From Sphingopyxis sp. H053 (GTDB taxonomy: Bacteria > Pseudomonadota > Alphaproteobacteria > Sphingomonadales > Sphingomonadaceae), in NCBI RefSeq assembly GCF_001468225.1, contig NZ_LNRU01000003.1:372001-436000 (forward strand): DNA of 64,000 nucleotides. Reading direction: 5' to 3'. The translations under genes and the position numbers were made by a program. This document shows positions 7,666-16,741 of this stretch, one piece after another. The notes under the pieces were generated by a model. That model had not been told where the DNA came from. It ran no database searches and saw only the letters and a program-made list of their open reading frames with translations. Each line of letters starts with the position of its first letter. Within the stretch, counting starts at the first letter, position 1.

Positions 7666-8877
7666 ATGAAACGATCGGACACCCCCATACCGATCGAGTC
7701 GCCGTGGCGCTTGCGGATTTTCCCAAGCCCGGCGACTCTTCCGCTATCGGTCTATCGCGACTTCGTCGACATGCTGTTCAGCATGCGGCTTCCCATATTC
7801 GGCCTCGGCGCGGTGTTCGTCGGTGTGTGCATCCTTGTCGGCCGCGAGCTAGGCAGCAACTTTCTTCTCGTCCTCGGAGCGCTGGGGATGCTGACGACGT
7901 TTCTGCGGCTCGCCACGCTTCGCGCTTATTCCCGGGCTCGTCCGGTCCGCGATTTCGACGAGCTGAGGCGCTGGGAGCGCCGCTATGCGATCGGCAATTA
8001 TGCGTCGGCCGTGCTGCTTGCGCTCCTCAATCTGGTAGCCATCGCCGCTCATTATCCCTTGCTCCACCTCATCACCGTCAGCCTCGTCTTCGGCTTTGGT
8101 GCGGGCATCGTTTCGCGGACCTCGATCCGGCCGAAAATCTGCGTAACCAGCCTGCTGATCGCGACCGTGCCGACCGTCGCCGCGCTGGCCTGGCACCCGA
8201 TGCAGCCGCATGCGATGCCCCTCCATGCCGAGCTGTTTCTGATCGAGGCCTTCATCGTCGCCATGATAACCGGGCTCAGCCTCCAGACCGTTGCCCACCT
8301 CTATCGCTCTGCGGTCGAGCACCACACGGCGCGGCACGACATGGCGAAGCTCGCCCGGACCGATGCCCTCACCGGCCTGTCGAACCGCCTGCTGCTGCGC
8401 GAACTTTTCCAGGATCGCGCCGCGACGGCGATGCGCGCGAAGAATCTCGTCGCGCTGCATTTTCTCGATCTCGACGGCTTTAAGGCGATCAACGATCGCT
8501 ACGGCCACCCGGCGGGCGATGCGCTGCTCGAACAGGTCGCGCGGCGGCTCGAAGGGATGGTGCGCAGCGACGATGTCGTCGCCCGGCTCGGCGGCGACGA
8601 ATTCGTTGTGCTGCAGGTCGACCTGAGCGACGAAAGCGAAGCCGAACTCCTGGCCCGCCGGATCATCCGCGAGATCAGCAAACCCTATCTCGTGGACGAT
8701 ATATCGATGTCGGTATCGGTCAGTGTCGGGATCGCCACCGCCCCGAAACTCGGCGTCGAACTGGAACGGCTCCTCTCGTGCGCCGATGCCGCGCTCTATC
8801 GCGCGAAGGCCGGAGGGAAAGCGCGAGCCCTGTTCTGCGTCGAGGAAGACGCCGCGATCGCCAATATCGCGGCGTAA
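7666..8877 (+). CDS. Membrane-bound GGDEF diguanylate cyclase
   Basis: This 403-residue protein has about five hydrophobic segments between residues 38 and 225 (LPIFGLGAVFVGVCILV, NFLLVLGALGMLTTFL, YASAVLLALLNLVAIAA, LITVSLVFGFGAG, LFLIEAFIVAMITGL). A GGDEF domain follows from about residue 235. The active-site loop RLGGDEFVV is intact, and RSDD five residues before it is a canonical RxxD inhibitory site, so c-di-GMP synthesis with product inhibition is expected. No EAL domain is present. The membrane part resembles no named sensor that I recognise. The ATG at 7666 is chosen because upstream in-frame sequence overlaps the relic gene and lacks a ribosome site. The gene is convergent with dgoA. 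Confidence 0.88.
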   Translation: MKRSDTPIPIESPWRLRIFPSPATLPLSVYRDFVDMLFSMRLPIFGLGAVFVGVCILVGRELGSNFLLVLGALGMLTTFLRLATLRAYSRARPVRDFDELRRWERRYAIGNYASAVLLALLNLVAIAAHYPLLHLITVSLVFGFGAGIVSRTSIRPKICVTSLLIATVPTVAALAWHPMQPHAMPLHAELFLIEAFIVAMITGLSLQTVAHLYRSAVEHHTARHDMAKLARTDALTGLSNRLLLRELFQDRAATAMRAKNLVALHFLDLDGFKAINDRYGHPAGDALLEQVARRLEGMVRSDDVVARLGGDEFVVLQVDLSDESEAELLARRIIREISKPYLVDDISMSVSVSVGIATAPKLGVELERLLSCADAALYRAKAGGKARALFCVEEDAAIANIAA

Positions 8878-8962
8878 CGCGGAGAGTGAAATGGGCTTGC
8901 CGCGATCATTGGTATCGATGTTTCGGCGCGGCCCATTGACAGGGTGTCGTCGAAGTCTGTGC

Positions 8963-9580
8963 TTACCGGCTCGCCAAGACGAAATCGCCGGCATGCCGTT
9001 TCAGCTCGCCGAGCGCGATGCCGGGGCGATAGAGCGCGCCGCCCAGCCCGAACCCGGACGCGCCCGACGCTCTCCACAGCGCCAGTTTATCGGGGGTGAT
9101 GCCCCCCGTGACGATCACGGGGACACCGGAAGGCAAGACCGTTTTCAACGCTTTCAAGATAGGCGGAGACGAGGCTTCGGCGGGGAAATATTTCAGCGCC
9201 GTCGCCCCGGCCGCATGCGCCGCGAACGCCTCCGACGGGGTCAGGAAGCCCGGGACCGACGCGAGGCCCGCTTCCACTGTCGCGGCGATCACGGCGGGGT
9301 CGGTGTTGGGTGACACGACGAGCCGCCCGCCCGCCGCGGCGACATCGGCCACCTGGCTGCACGACAACACCGTCCCCGCGCCGACGACCGCACGATCGCC
9401 GACCGCGTCGGCCAGAATCGCGATGCTGCGCAGCGGGTCGGGCGAATTCAGCGGGACTTCGATGAGGGTAAACCCCGCATCGACGAGCACCTCGCCCGCC
9501 GCCGCCGCCTCTTCCGGCCGGATGCCCCTGAGAATGGCGATAAGCGGGCATTGCGCCAGCGCCGCAGCGAAATCCATCAT
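8963..9580 (-). CDS. dgoA: 2-dehydro-3-deoxy-6-phosphogalactonate aldolase
   Basis: This 205-residue protein is a class I aldolase of the KDPG/KDPGal family, cleaving 2-keto-3-deoxy-6-phosphogalactonate to pyruvate and glyceraldehyde 3-phosphate. It has the N-terminal PLIAILRGIRPEEA, the catalytic Glu in FTLIEVPLNS, VGAGTVL, and the Schiff-base Lys in ALKYFPAE, then GGITPDKL. The PLNSPDP variant after the Glu is characteristic of the galactonate enzyme rather than Entner-Doudoroff Eda. It overlaps dgoK by four bases (ATGA) and is the last gene of the symporter-dgoK-dgoA unit. It acts in the cytoplasm at the end of the De Ley-Doudoroff pathway. Confidence 0.92.
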   Translation of the reverse strand: MMDFAAALAQCPLIAILRGIRPEEAAAAGEVLVDAGFTLIEVPLNSPDPLRSIAILADAVGDRAVVGAGTVLSCSQVADVAAAGGRLVVSPNTDPAVIAATVEAGLASVPGFLTPSEAFAAHAAGATALKYFPAEASSPPILKALKTVLPSGVPVIVTGGITPDKLALWRASGASGFGLGGALYRPGIALGELKRHAGDFVLASR

Positions 9581-10449
9581 AGCTCCTTCCAGATTCGGGT
9601 GATGCCGGCGACAAAGGCGGCATGGCTGTCGACAAGGATCGCCGAGCCGCCGAGTTCCTCGATCGCGCAGCGGTAAAGCCCGCCAAGATGGGCGTCGGCA
9701 AGCACATGTACCGGCTCCGACGGGTCGGTGAGGCGCGCGCGGACGTCGCTGCCAATAAGCAACCCGCTGGTGAAGGACGCGCTTTGTTCGAGCGGCAGCG
9801 AACCAAGCAGGCGGGCCGCGCGGACGGAGAAGAGCAGCGACAGCAGATCCTGCCCCTGCGCCTGGCGGACGCCCGCCAGAAACCCTTCGTTCGGTCCAAC
9901 ATCGCCGTCGAGCAGATCGGCGAGCAGGCTGTGCTGCTTGAGTAGCGCGAATAATTCACCGGTCATCGTCGTGGTGAAATCGACAAGCCGGCCGTCCGCG
10001 ACCCGCGCCCATTTGCAATGAGTGCCGGGCTGACAGAGCATCGCCCCATCGGGCACCAGCCCCGCCTCGAGCGCGCCGAGAAACTGCACTTCCTCGCCGC
10101 GCATCACGTCGGCGCGGCTGTCGTCGAGGCGGCACACGCCGGGGACGATCGCGGTGCGCCGCGCCTCGATCCACTGCGTGCCGCGCGCGATGGCGGCAAA
10201 ATCGGCGGGCGCCGGCACATAGGGAATTTCGTGCCAGCCGCGCTTCGACCCGACCATGCCGGCGCACAGCATCGGGGCATCGCCAAAGCGCGCACGAATG
10301 CCCGCCGCCTCGGCATCGAAACTGCCCGGCGCAATCGCCAGCACGCCGCGGTCGTCACGTTCGGTTTCGATCACCGCACCGCCCGCGTCGATGCTGTACA
10401 CGCGGCGGTTGGTGGTGCCCCAGTCTACGGCGAGAAAATGTCCGTCCAT
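9577..10449 (-). CDS. dgoK: 2-dehydro-3-deoxygalactonokinase
   Basis: This 290-residue kinase phosphorylates 2-keto-3-deoxygalactonate at O6 using ATP. The N-terminal FLAVDWGTTNRRVYSI is the phosphate-1 loop of the ASKHA-fold DgoK family. Further markers are CAGMVGSKRGWHE, LGALEAGL, CQPGTHCKWARV and TTTMTGELFALL, the last two being strong family signatures. It starts 12 bases after the symporter stop and is coupled to dgoA by an ATGA overlap. With dgoA it commits the pathway to galactonate-type intermediates rather than gluconate ones. Confidence 0.93.
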   Translation of the reverse strand: MDGHFLAVDWGTTNRRVYSIDAGGAVIETERDDRGVLAIAPGSFDAEAAGIRARFGDAPMLCAGMVGSKRGWHEIPYVPAPADFAAIARGTQWIEARRTAIVPGVCRLDDSRADVMRGEEVQFLGALEAGLVPDGAMLCQPGTHCKWARVADGRLVDFTTTMTGELFALLKQHSLLADLLDGDVGPNEGFLAGVRQAQGQDLLSLLFSVRAARLLGSLPLEQSASFTSGLLIGSDVRARLTDPSEPVHVLADAHLGGLYRCAIEELGGSAILVDSHAAFVAGITRIWKEL

Positions 10450-10461
10450 GCGCCGTCCGAC

Positions 10462-12045
10462 CTACCACCAGGTCGCATAGAGCGCGATCAGTATCGCGAT
10501 CACCGCGCCGCTTGCCACGTTGAAACCGGTCGTGGTGCGAAAGCTGACGCCTTCGGCGGTGATGCGGTCCTTGTCGGCGGTCGCGGGCATCAGCAGCGAC
10601 AGGCCGATCGCCAGCGCGAGCGCGATCAGGAACACAATCCCCATGCGGTCCATGAACGGGATCGAAGGCGCGAGCACCTTGAACAGATAGGAGAAACCGA
10701 CCGACGCTACCGCCGCGGCGATCGCGCCCGCCTCGCTCGCGCGCTTCCAGAACAGGCCGAGCAGGAAGATCACCGTGATACCCGGCGTGAAGAAGCCCGA
10801 AAATTCCTGGATGAACTGGAAAGCCTGGTCGGAACCGCCGAGCAAGGGACGCGCCGTGACCAGCGCGAGCAAAGTCGCGACCACCGCGACGATGCGCCCG
10901 ACGAGCACCAGCTTCTTCTCGCCCGCCTCGCTCCGTTCGCCGGCATGCGCGGGCGAGAATTTGGCATAGAGGTCGAGCGTGAAGATCGTCGCGATCGAAT
11001 TGATCTTCGACGCGGTCGACGCCACCACCGCGGCCATCAACGCGGCAAAGACAAGGCCCAATATCCCCGCGGGCAGCAGCCGCATCATCGTCGGATAGGC
11101 TTCGTCGGGTTTCGCGAGGTCGGGCGCAAGCATCACCGCGGCGATGCCCGGCAGCACGACAATCACCGGCATCAGCAGCTTGAGAAAGGCGGCGAACACG
11201 ATGCCCTTCTGCGCTTCGGCCAGGCTTTTCGCCGCGAGCGCGCGCTGGATGATATATTGGTTGAACCCCCAATAGGACAGGTTCGCGATCCACATGCCGC
11301 CGATCAGCACCGAGATGCCGGGCAGATCCTTGTAGAAGGGGTTGTCGGCAGTCAGGATCATGTCGAAATGCCCCGGCAGTTCGCTGGCCAGGCGGCTGAA
11401 GCCCCCGATGATGCCCGCGTCACCGCCGATTTCGCTGAGCGTGATGCCCGAGATGAGCAGACCGCCCAGAACGAGCAACGTGACCTGGACGATGTCGGTG
11501 AGCGCGACCGCCTTCAACCCGCCGTAAAGCTGGTAGAGCAGCGCAAAGCCGCCGAGCGCGAACAGCGCGACATCCTGATCGACCCCCGCGACCTTGTTGA
11601 CCGCGATCGAACCGAGCCACACGATCGAGGTGAGGTTTACGAAGATATAGAGCGCGAGCCAGAAGATCGCCATCAGCGTGCGGATGTTGGTGCCGTAGCG
11701 CTGTTCGAGGAACTGCGGCATCGTGAAGATCTCGTTGCGGATGAAGATCGGCAGGAAAAATTTGCCGACGATCAGCAGCGTGAGCGCCGCCATCCATTCG
11801 TAGGAGGCGATCGCCAGACCGATCGCATAGCCCGATCCCGACATGCCGACGATCTGCTCGGCCGAAATATTGGCGGCGATCAGCGACGCGCCGATCGCCC
11901 ACCAGGGCAGATTCTTCGACGCGAGGAAATAGTCGGCGCTGTCCTTGGCCTTGCCGCCCTTTTCGCGGCTGACCCACTGCGCGAGCCCGAAAATCCCGAT
12001 CGCATAAGCGACGATCACCGCCACATCGAGAGTCGTCAGCGTCAT
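10462..12045 (-). CDS. Sodium:solute symporter (SSS/SGLT family), probably for galactose
   Basis: This 527-residue inner-membrane protein has about 13-14 hydrophobic helices. SGLT-family landmarks are YFLASKNLPWWAIGASLIAANISAEQ in the second helix region and GSGYAIG. WGFNQYIIQRALAA and MAAVVASTASKINSIATIFTLD (sodium-site Ser region of the LeuT-like fold) also match. I placed the start at ATG 12043-12045 because GGAAAGGGG lies nine bases upstream; the ATG three codons earlier sits too close to it. Being first in the unit with dgoK and dgoA, and with a sugar epimerase elsewhere in the locus, it most likely imports galactose or a related monosaccharide. Substrate is inferred from context only. 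Confidence 0.88.
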   Translation of the reverse strand: MTLTTLDVAVIVAYAIGIFGLAQWVSREKGGKAKDSADYFLASKNLPWWAIGASLIAANISAEQIVGMSGSGYAIGLAIASYEWMAALTLLIVGKFFLPIFIRNEIFTMPQFLEQRYGTNIRTLMAIFWLALYIFVNLTSIVWLGSIAVNKVAGVDQDVALFALGGFALLYQLYGGLKAVALTDIVQVTLLVLGGLLISGITLSEIGGDAGIIGGFSRLASELPGHFDMILTADNPFYKDLPGISVLIGGMWIANLSYWGFNQYIIQRALAAKSLAEAQKGIVFAAFLKLLMPVIVVLPGIAAVMLAPDLAKPDEAYPTMMRLLPAGILGLVFAALMAAVVASTASKINSIATIFTLDLYAKFSPAHAGERSEAGEKKLVLVGRIVAVVATLLALVTARPLLGGSDQAFQFIQEFSGFFTPGITVIFLLGLFWKRASEAGAIAAAVASVGFSYLFKVLAPSIPFMDRMGIVFLIALALAIGLSLLMPATADKDRITAEGVSFRTTTGFNVASGAVIAILIALYATWW

Positions 12046-12104
12046 ATTCGGCATCCCCTTTCCCGCGGTGTCCCGCAAACGCCGCGCCGAAAAACGCGCG
12101 ATCG

Positions 12105-12145
12105 TCTATTTATACGATTTATAGGCTTTATATTTATATGATCTA
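12105..12145. promoter_or_regulatory. AT-rich divergent promoter region with TTATAYGAT repeat
   Basis: Between the symporter and the GntR-type gene lies a strongly AT-rich island containing two direct copies of TTATAYGAT: TTATACGAT at 12110-12118 and TTATATGAT at 12134-12142, spaced 24 bases start to start. That spacing would place both on nearly the same helix face. They are candidate operator half-sites for the adjacent regulator, or -10-like elements. Confidence 0.4.
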
Positions 12146-12255
12146 TGCCACTTGTCTAGAGCCTAGCTGCGAGCGATACGAAGCGCGAGGGAGCCGCGCG
12201 CGGCAGGATGCTGTAAAATGCCCGATTTGGCATAGCGGACAAGAGAGGGAAGAGC

Positions 12256-12975
12256 GTGCAACCAGGTGATCCGGCGGAACTGCGAACCCGATTGGGGCGC
12301 AACCTGACCTATGGCCTCCTTGATTCGCTGGGCCGCGCGATCGTCATCGGCGCTTATGAAGACCAGCCCTTTCCGACCGAGGCCGAGCTGGCGAAGCAGC
12401 ATGGCGTCAGCCGGCAGGTGACGCGCGAGGCGGTGAAGATGCTGACCGCCAAGGGGCTGCTCAGCGCGCGCCCGCGCCAAGGGACTATCGTCCAGCCCGC
12501 GACGACGTGGAACCTGTTCGACACCGACGTGCTGCGCTGGCTTCTCGAACGCAAATTCTCGGTCGACCTGCTGCGCCAGTTCAACCAGCTGCGCGTCGCG
12601 ATCGAGCCCGAGGCGGCCGCGCTCGCCGCCGTCAATGCGAGCGACGCCGATCTCGAACCGATCTTCGCCGGCCTGAAGCGCATGGAAGCGGCCGAACGCG
12701 GGTTCGACGACCCGCTCGACGCCGACATCGCCTTTCACGTCGCGATCCTGCGCGCGTCGGGCAACCCGTTCTTCGTCCAGTTTCGCGACGTGGTGACGAC
12801 CGCGCTGCGCAGTTCGATCCGCTTCACGAACCGCATCAAGGGACGGTCGGCGAGCGTTCCCGATCATGCCGCGGTCAGCGAGGCGATCGCGCGCCGCAAC
12901 CCCGACCGCGCGCGTAAGGCGATGAAGAAGATCATCGGCGACGTCCTCGACCTCATCGAAACGAGCGAAACCTAG
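12256..12975 (+). CDS. GntR-family (FadR subfamily) transcriptional regulator
   Basis: This 239-residue protein has an N-terminal winged helix (about residues 12-82; AFPTEAELAKQ-like PFPTEAELAKQHGVSRQVTR and EAVKMLTAKGLLSARPRQGT). A C-terminal all-helical FCD ligand domain follows (about 95-230). The FCD shows RVAIEPEAAALAA, D.DIAFHVAILRASGN and a later DHAAVSEAI, the Asp/His set that usually binds a metal beside the sugar acid. DgoR of Escherichia coli, which senses galactonate, belongs to this subfamily, so galactonate or a derivative is a reasonable effector. The GTG start at 12256 follows a purine-rich AGAGAGGGAAGAG. It is divergent from the symporter operon and its stop overlaps the convergent GH43 gene by four bases. 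Confidence 0.88.
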   Translation: MQPGDPAELRTRLGRNLTYGLLDSLGRAIVIGAYEDQPFPTEAELAKQHGVSRQVTREAVKMLTAKGLLSARPRQGTIVQPATTWNLFDTDVLRWLLERKFSVDLLRQFNQLRVAIEPEAAALAAVNASDADLEPIFAGLKRMEAAERGFDDPLDADIAFHVAILRASGNPFFVQFRDVVTTALRSSIRFTNRIKGRSASVPDHAAVSEAIARRNPDRARKAMKKIIGDVLDLIETSET

Positions 12976-13913
12976 TCGGTCATGGCGATCGGCAGGATCG
13001 CACCGTCGGGCGCGTAGCCGACGCGCTCGACCGCTATGCGGCGTTTGCCCTGCAACGGCGCGCTTTTGTCGCGTGTCGGCCAGCGGTGATAGACGATCAG
13101 CCAGTCGCCGCTTGCGGGGTCGCGCACGAAGCTGTGATGTCCCGGACCCTGATGGTCCGCATCGGACTGCAGCAGCACCCCGCGATAGCGCCAGGGGCCG
13201 ACGGACGACGGGCCGGTCGCATAATGAACCGAATAACCGGCGCTGTTCCATCCGCCGTGACTGTAGGAAAGATAATAGACCCCGCCGCGTTCGTGCATGA
13301 AGGCGCCCTCGGTAAAATGGGGCGGCTGTTCGGTGGCGACCTCGTCGGCGATCGACAGCAGATCATCCGTCAGCCGATAGATGCGAAGGCGCGATCCGGC
13401 GCTGCCACCGGCGTAGAGGTAAAAACGGCCGCTCGCGGGATCGCGAAATGCCATCGGGTCGATTGCCTCGAAACCCTCACCGCCAGTGAGCAGCGGGCGG
13501 CCGGAGTCCGCGAACGGGCCCTGCGGCCGATCGGCGACCGCGACGCCGATCCGGCTGGGCGTGGGATTTTGCGGACCGACCGAATAAAAGAGATAGTAGC
13601 GACCGTTCGCCGCGATCAGCGCCGGTGCCCACAGATAGTGGCGAGGAGCGCCGTCATCGTCGATCCAGCCGATCGCGTCACGACGCAGGATGACGCCGCG
13701 AAACCGCCAGTGCCGCAAATCGCGCGTCGTCCACGCCGACAGCCGATCTCCGCCGCCGGTCGGATAGACCCATAGTTCGTCGCCGATCGCCATCGCATGC
13801 GGGTCGGCCCCGACAATCGATTCCGTCCCGGAAACCGCGGCGGGCGTGATCGGGCCGGGCAGCATCATCGCTGCCGCGGCCGCCCACGCCCACCGAGGGC
13901 GGGAGGATATCAT
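12972..13913 (-). CDS. Secreted GH43-family glycosidase
   Basis: This 313-residue protein has an N-terminal Ala-rich signal sequence (about residues 1-26). A five-bladed propeller follows with the three expected acids: Asp in VGADPHAM (base), Asp in EAIDPMAF (pKa modulator region) and Glu in HFTEGAFMHER (acid). HYLWAPALIAANGRYYLFYS and GPGHHSFVRD also fit GH43. Family members are alpha-L-arabinofuranosidases, beta-xylosidases or exo-beta-1,3-galactanases. In this galactose locus a galactan or arabinogalactan side chain is a plausible target, but that is inference. Its start overlaps the TonB receptor stop by one base (TGATG), so the two are coupled. Confidence 0.82.
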   Translation of the reverse strand: MISSRPRWAWAAAAAMMLPGPITPAAVSGTESIVGADPHAMAIGDELWVYPTGGGDRLSAWTTRDLRHWRFRGVILRRDAIGWIDDDGAPRHYLWAPALIAANGRYYLFYSVGPQNPTPSRIGVAVADRPQGPFADSGRPLLTGGEGFEAIDPMAFRDPASGRFYLYAGGSAGSRLRIYRLTDDLLSIADEVATEQPPHFTEGAFMHERGGVYYLSYSHGGWNSAGYSVHYATGPSSVGPWRYRGVLLQSDADHQGPGHHSFVRDPASGDWLIVYHRWPTRDKSAPLQGKRRIAVERVGYAPDGAILPIAMTD

Positions 13914-16627
13914 CAGAAGCGCGCGCGCAGGCTCGCTCCATAGAAGCTGTCGTCGACGCGAATGTCGTGCGGGAAGGCGGGCGTGTGGAAATAGCTGTAA
14001 TATTTGCTCTTGAGGACGTTCACGCCGTCGACGCTGAGCGCCAGATTCTCGTTGATGTCATAGCTGACCGAGAAATCGAGCCGGCCGTTCGCCTTGACGC
14101 GATTGAACTTCGCGCCGTCACCCGGCACCAGCAGGCCGCCGCCGAACAGACCCTCGTTAAACTTGCCGCGCCAGGTATAAACGACGCGCGCGGTGAAGCC
14201 GTATTTCTCGTACAGCCCGCCGATATTATAGCTGTATTTCGACACGCCGAGCAGCGGTTCGCCGACGAGCGGATCGGTCGGGGTCTTGATCTTGCTGTCG
14301 GCGAAGGTGAAGTTTCCAAACATGCCGAGGCCGTCGAGCCCTTCGGGCAGGAAATCGAAGAACATCTGGCCGCTGACCTCGACGCCCTTCAGCTGCGCGC
14401 CGCCCAGGTTGCGCGGACGCGAGATATTATAGGTGATGCCGTCGATAACCTCGGGCTCGACGCCGATCGCCACGCGATCCTTGATCTCGCGATAATAGAC
14501 CGCGGCCGACACATAGCTCGACGGGCCGAAATAATATTCCGCCGTCGCATCCCATGCTTCCGATTTCTGCGACCGCAAATCCGGATTGCCGCCATTGCCA
14601 TTGGGGCGGATATTCGCGTTGTTCGGCACTTGATAGAAAAGGCCGGGATTAAGGTCGCCGAACGCCGGGCGCGACAGCGTCTTGGCATAGCTGGCACGCA
14701 GCTGGAGTTCGGGCGTCAGCTTCAGCCGGACGCTGGCGTTCGGCAGGAAGTCGGTTTCGGTGCTCGACCGCCGCACGGGCGTCAGCACGCCGCTCACCCG
14801 GCCCGTCCCTTGCAGGTCACGGTCGTTCGTTACCCAGCGCACGCCGACAAGGCCGTCGACCAGCATGTCGCCGCCAAGATCGGCGGCATATTTGACCTGC
14901 ACATAGCCCGACATCGTCTTTTCGTTCGCACGGTAGCTGCGCGACGGATCGGGCGCCGGGTCGCCCGTCGGCGCGCCATAGAGCTGGCGCAGGAGGTCGG
15001 TGTTTTCGCGCAGGAAGTCAGGATCGGGGGTGTACCAGTTCGCCCCGTTGTTGATGAACGGGATCGACGCCGGCGACAGGATCAGGAAATCCGACGGCAG
15101 CCCGACCGAATTGACCTGCGTGACGCGGTTGCCGCCGGGCGCGGCGGGGCCGCCGGCGAAGCCTTCGAACGACGCCTTGCGGTCCGCATAGCGAAAGCCG
15201 AGCTGGATCTGGTCGATGAAGCTTTCGACGTCGTAGCTGAAGTCGGTCCGCCACGCCTTCAGCGAGCTTTTCGATGTGTTGATGTCCTGAAACAGACTGT
15301 TCGCAAAGCGGAAATCATTCGGATCGCTGAGCGGATCGCCCGTCATCACGGTCGTCCCATGGCCGTTGTCGTTGATGATGACATTCACCGCGGGGATCGT
15401 CTTGCCGATATCGACGATGATGTTGCGCGCCTTGAACGTCGTGTCAAAATAGGAAAGATCGGTTTCGAAATGGATGCGGTCGTTATCGTACCGCATGCCG
15501 CCCGCGATCAGCCATTGGTCGGTCTTGTCGCGCTTCGCCTGCGTACTGGTGAGGCCGGGGACATTGTTGAAGGTCGCGCTTTCGCCGAGGCACAGATTCT
15601 GCGTGGTCCCGCCGTTTCTGGTCGGGAAGCCGCCGCCGTCGACCTGCGCCGTGAAACATTCGTCGCCCGCCACGGCATTGGTGATGCTTTGCGCCGCGAA
15701 AATGTCGGAGAAGATGAAATTGGTGGCGAAACGCGAGCGATAGCCGCTGTAGAGACCGTCGACATACAGCTCGAGTTCGGGGGTCGGTTTCCACTGGAGC
15801 GCGAGATTGGCCTGCGGACGGCTGTAGCTGCCGGTGTCGGTCAACCCGCCGACGCACGTCGGCAGCACGATCCCCGCGGCGCCCGGAGGCCCGTTGGAGC
15901 CCGAGCGCGGATCGCAGTTGAACGAGATCGGCCGGTTGAAATTCTGATCCGAGTAGGAAATGTTGAGGAGCGCGCCGAATTCGCCGTCGCCGACGTTCCA
16001 GCGGCCGCTGATCAACCCGCCGAGCGTATAGCTGAACTTGTCGACTTCCTTGCCATAAGTGCCGCGCGCGTTGAGCGCGACGCTGACGCCTTCCTTGAAA
16101 TTGAACGGCTTTTGCAGCTTGAGGTTGATGACCCCGGCCACTCCGCCTTCGAGCAGGTTGGCCGAGTTGGACTTGTAGACTTCCGCACCCGCCAGCGCCT
16201 CGGCGGGCAGGTCCTGAAAGGCGAAGCCGCGGCCGACGCCGGTGAAAATCTCGCGTCCGTCGAGCGTCGTCAGGATATCGCCGATGCCGCGCACCAGCGG
16301 GCTGACGACCTCGTTGTTGAAGCCGTTGACGGTCTGGATGCCGGGCACGCGCTGCAGCGCCGCGGCGACCGTCGAATCGGGGAATTTGCCGATGTCGTCG
16401 GCGACGATGACCTCGACCACCTGGTCCGAATTGCGTTTGATGTTGCGGGCGGCCTGCAGGCTGGCACGCTGGCCGGTCACGACGATTTCGCGATCGGTCG
16501 GCGCGGTGCCTTCGCTGGCCACGCTGCCGGTTTCGACTTGCTCGTCCGCCGTCTGCGCCGCGGCGGACGCCGATGCGAGCAAGGCCGCCATCGACGCACT
16601 CGTAAACATGAACAATCTGGTCTTCAT
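13913..16627 (-). CDS. TonB-dependent outer-membrane receptor
   Basis: This 904-residue receptor carries a signal peptide (MKTRLFMFTSASMAALLASASAAAQ), a TonB-box-like DREIVVTGQRASLQAA, and a plug at about residues 50-200 (DIGKFPDSTVAAALQRVPG, LVRGIGDILTTLDGREIF, NLLEGGVAGVINLKL). A 22-strand barrel follows, ending in YGASLRARF with the C-terminal Phe of outer-membrane barrels. The plug wording is typical of the Xanthomonas/Caulobacter carbohydrate receptor group. It likely imports an oligosaccharide released by the neighbouring glycosidases. The ATG at 16627 has GGGAGACG upstream. A palindrome TTTGTAATACAAA sits 65 bases before the start. Confidence 0.92.
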   Translation of the reverse strand: MKTRLFMFTSASMAALLASASAAAQTADEQVETGSVASEGTAPTDREIVVTGQRASLQAARNIKRNSDQVVEVIVADDIGKFPDSTVAAALQRVPGIQTVNGFNNEVVSPLVRGIGDILTTLDGREIFTGVGRGFAFQDLPAEALAGAEVYKSNSANLLEGGVAGVINLKLQKPFNFKEGVSVALNARGTYGKEVDKFSYTLGGLISGRWNVGDGEFGALLNISYSDQNFNRPISFNCDPRSGSNGPPGAAGIVLPTCVGGLTDTGSYSRPQANLALQWKPTPELELYVDGLYSGYRSRFATNFIFSDIFAAQSITNAVAGDECFTAQVDGGGFPTRNGGTTQNLCLGESATFNNVPGLTSTQAKRDKTDQWLIAGGMRYDNDRIHFETDLSYFDTTFKARNIIVDIGKTIPAVNVIINDNGHGTTVMTGDPLSDPNDFRFANSLFQDINTSKSSLKAWRTDFSYDVESFIDQIQLGFRYADRKASFEGFAGGPAAPGGNRVTQVNSVGLPSDFLILSPASIPFINNGANWYTPDPDFLRENTDLLRQLYGAPTGDPAPDPSRSYRANEKTMSGYVQVKYAADLGGDMLVDGLVGVRWVTNDRDLQGTGRVSGVLTPVRRSSTETDFLPNASVRLKLTPELQLRASYAKTLSRPAFGDLNPGLFYQVPNNANIRPNGNGGNPDLRSQKSEAWDATAEYYFGPSSYVSAAVYYREIKDRVAIGVEPEVIDGITYNISRPRNLGGAQLKGVEVSGQMFFDFLPEGLDGLGMFGNFTFADSKIKTPTDPLVGEPLLGVSKYSYNIGGLYEKYGFTARVVYTWRGKFNEGLFGGGLLVPGDGAKFNRVKANGRLDFSVSYDINENLALSVDGVNVLKSKYYSYFHTPAFPHDIRVDDSFYGASLRARF

Positions 16628-16691
16628 CGGTCGTCTCCCCATAGAGCTGCCAGGTGGTGTTCACCCGATCTTGTTGATTTTAAATATCTTA

Positions 16692-16704
16692 TTTGTAATA
16701 CAAA
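16692..16704. promoter_or_regulatory. DgoR-like palindromic operator
   Basis: The site TTTGTAATACAAA is a perfect dyad around a central A, in the AT-rich gap between the GH5 gene and the TonB receptor gene. From memory, the E. coli galactonate regulator DgoR recognises TTGTA(G/C)TACA(A/T). The match is nearly exact apart from the central base. It lies 65 bases upstream of the receptor start, a plausible repressor position for the FadR-type regulator encoded at 12256. Confidence 0.5.
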
Positions 16705-16741
16705 TTATTCAGGCACAAAAATTTGAAGGATTGGAAGGGCG

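Noticed and set aside
10018-12141. Rightward open frame of about 707 codons
   Set aside because: Antisense to dgoK and the symporter; the His/Arg/Asp-rich translation is typical of a GC-bias shadow.
13967-16726. Rightward open frame of about 919 codons
   Set aside because: Antisense shadow of the TonB receptor gene; no ribosome site and no recognisable domain.
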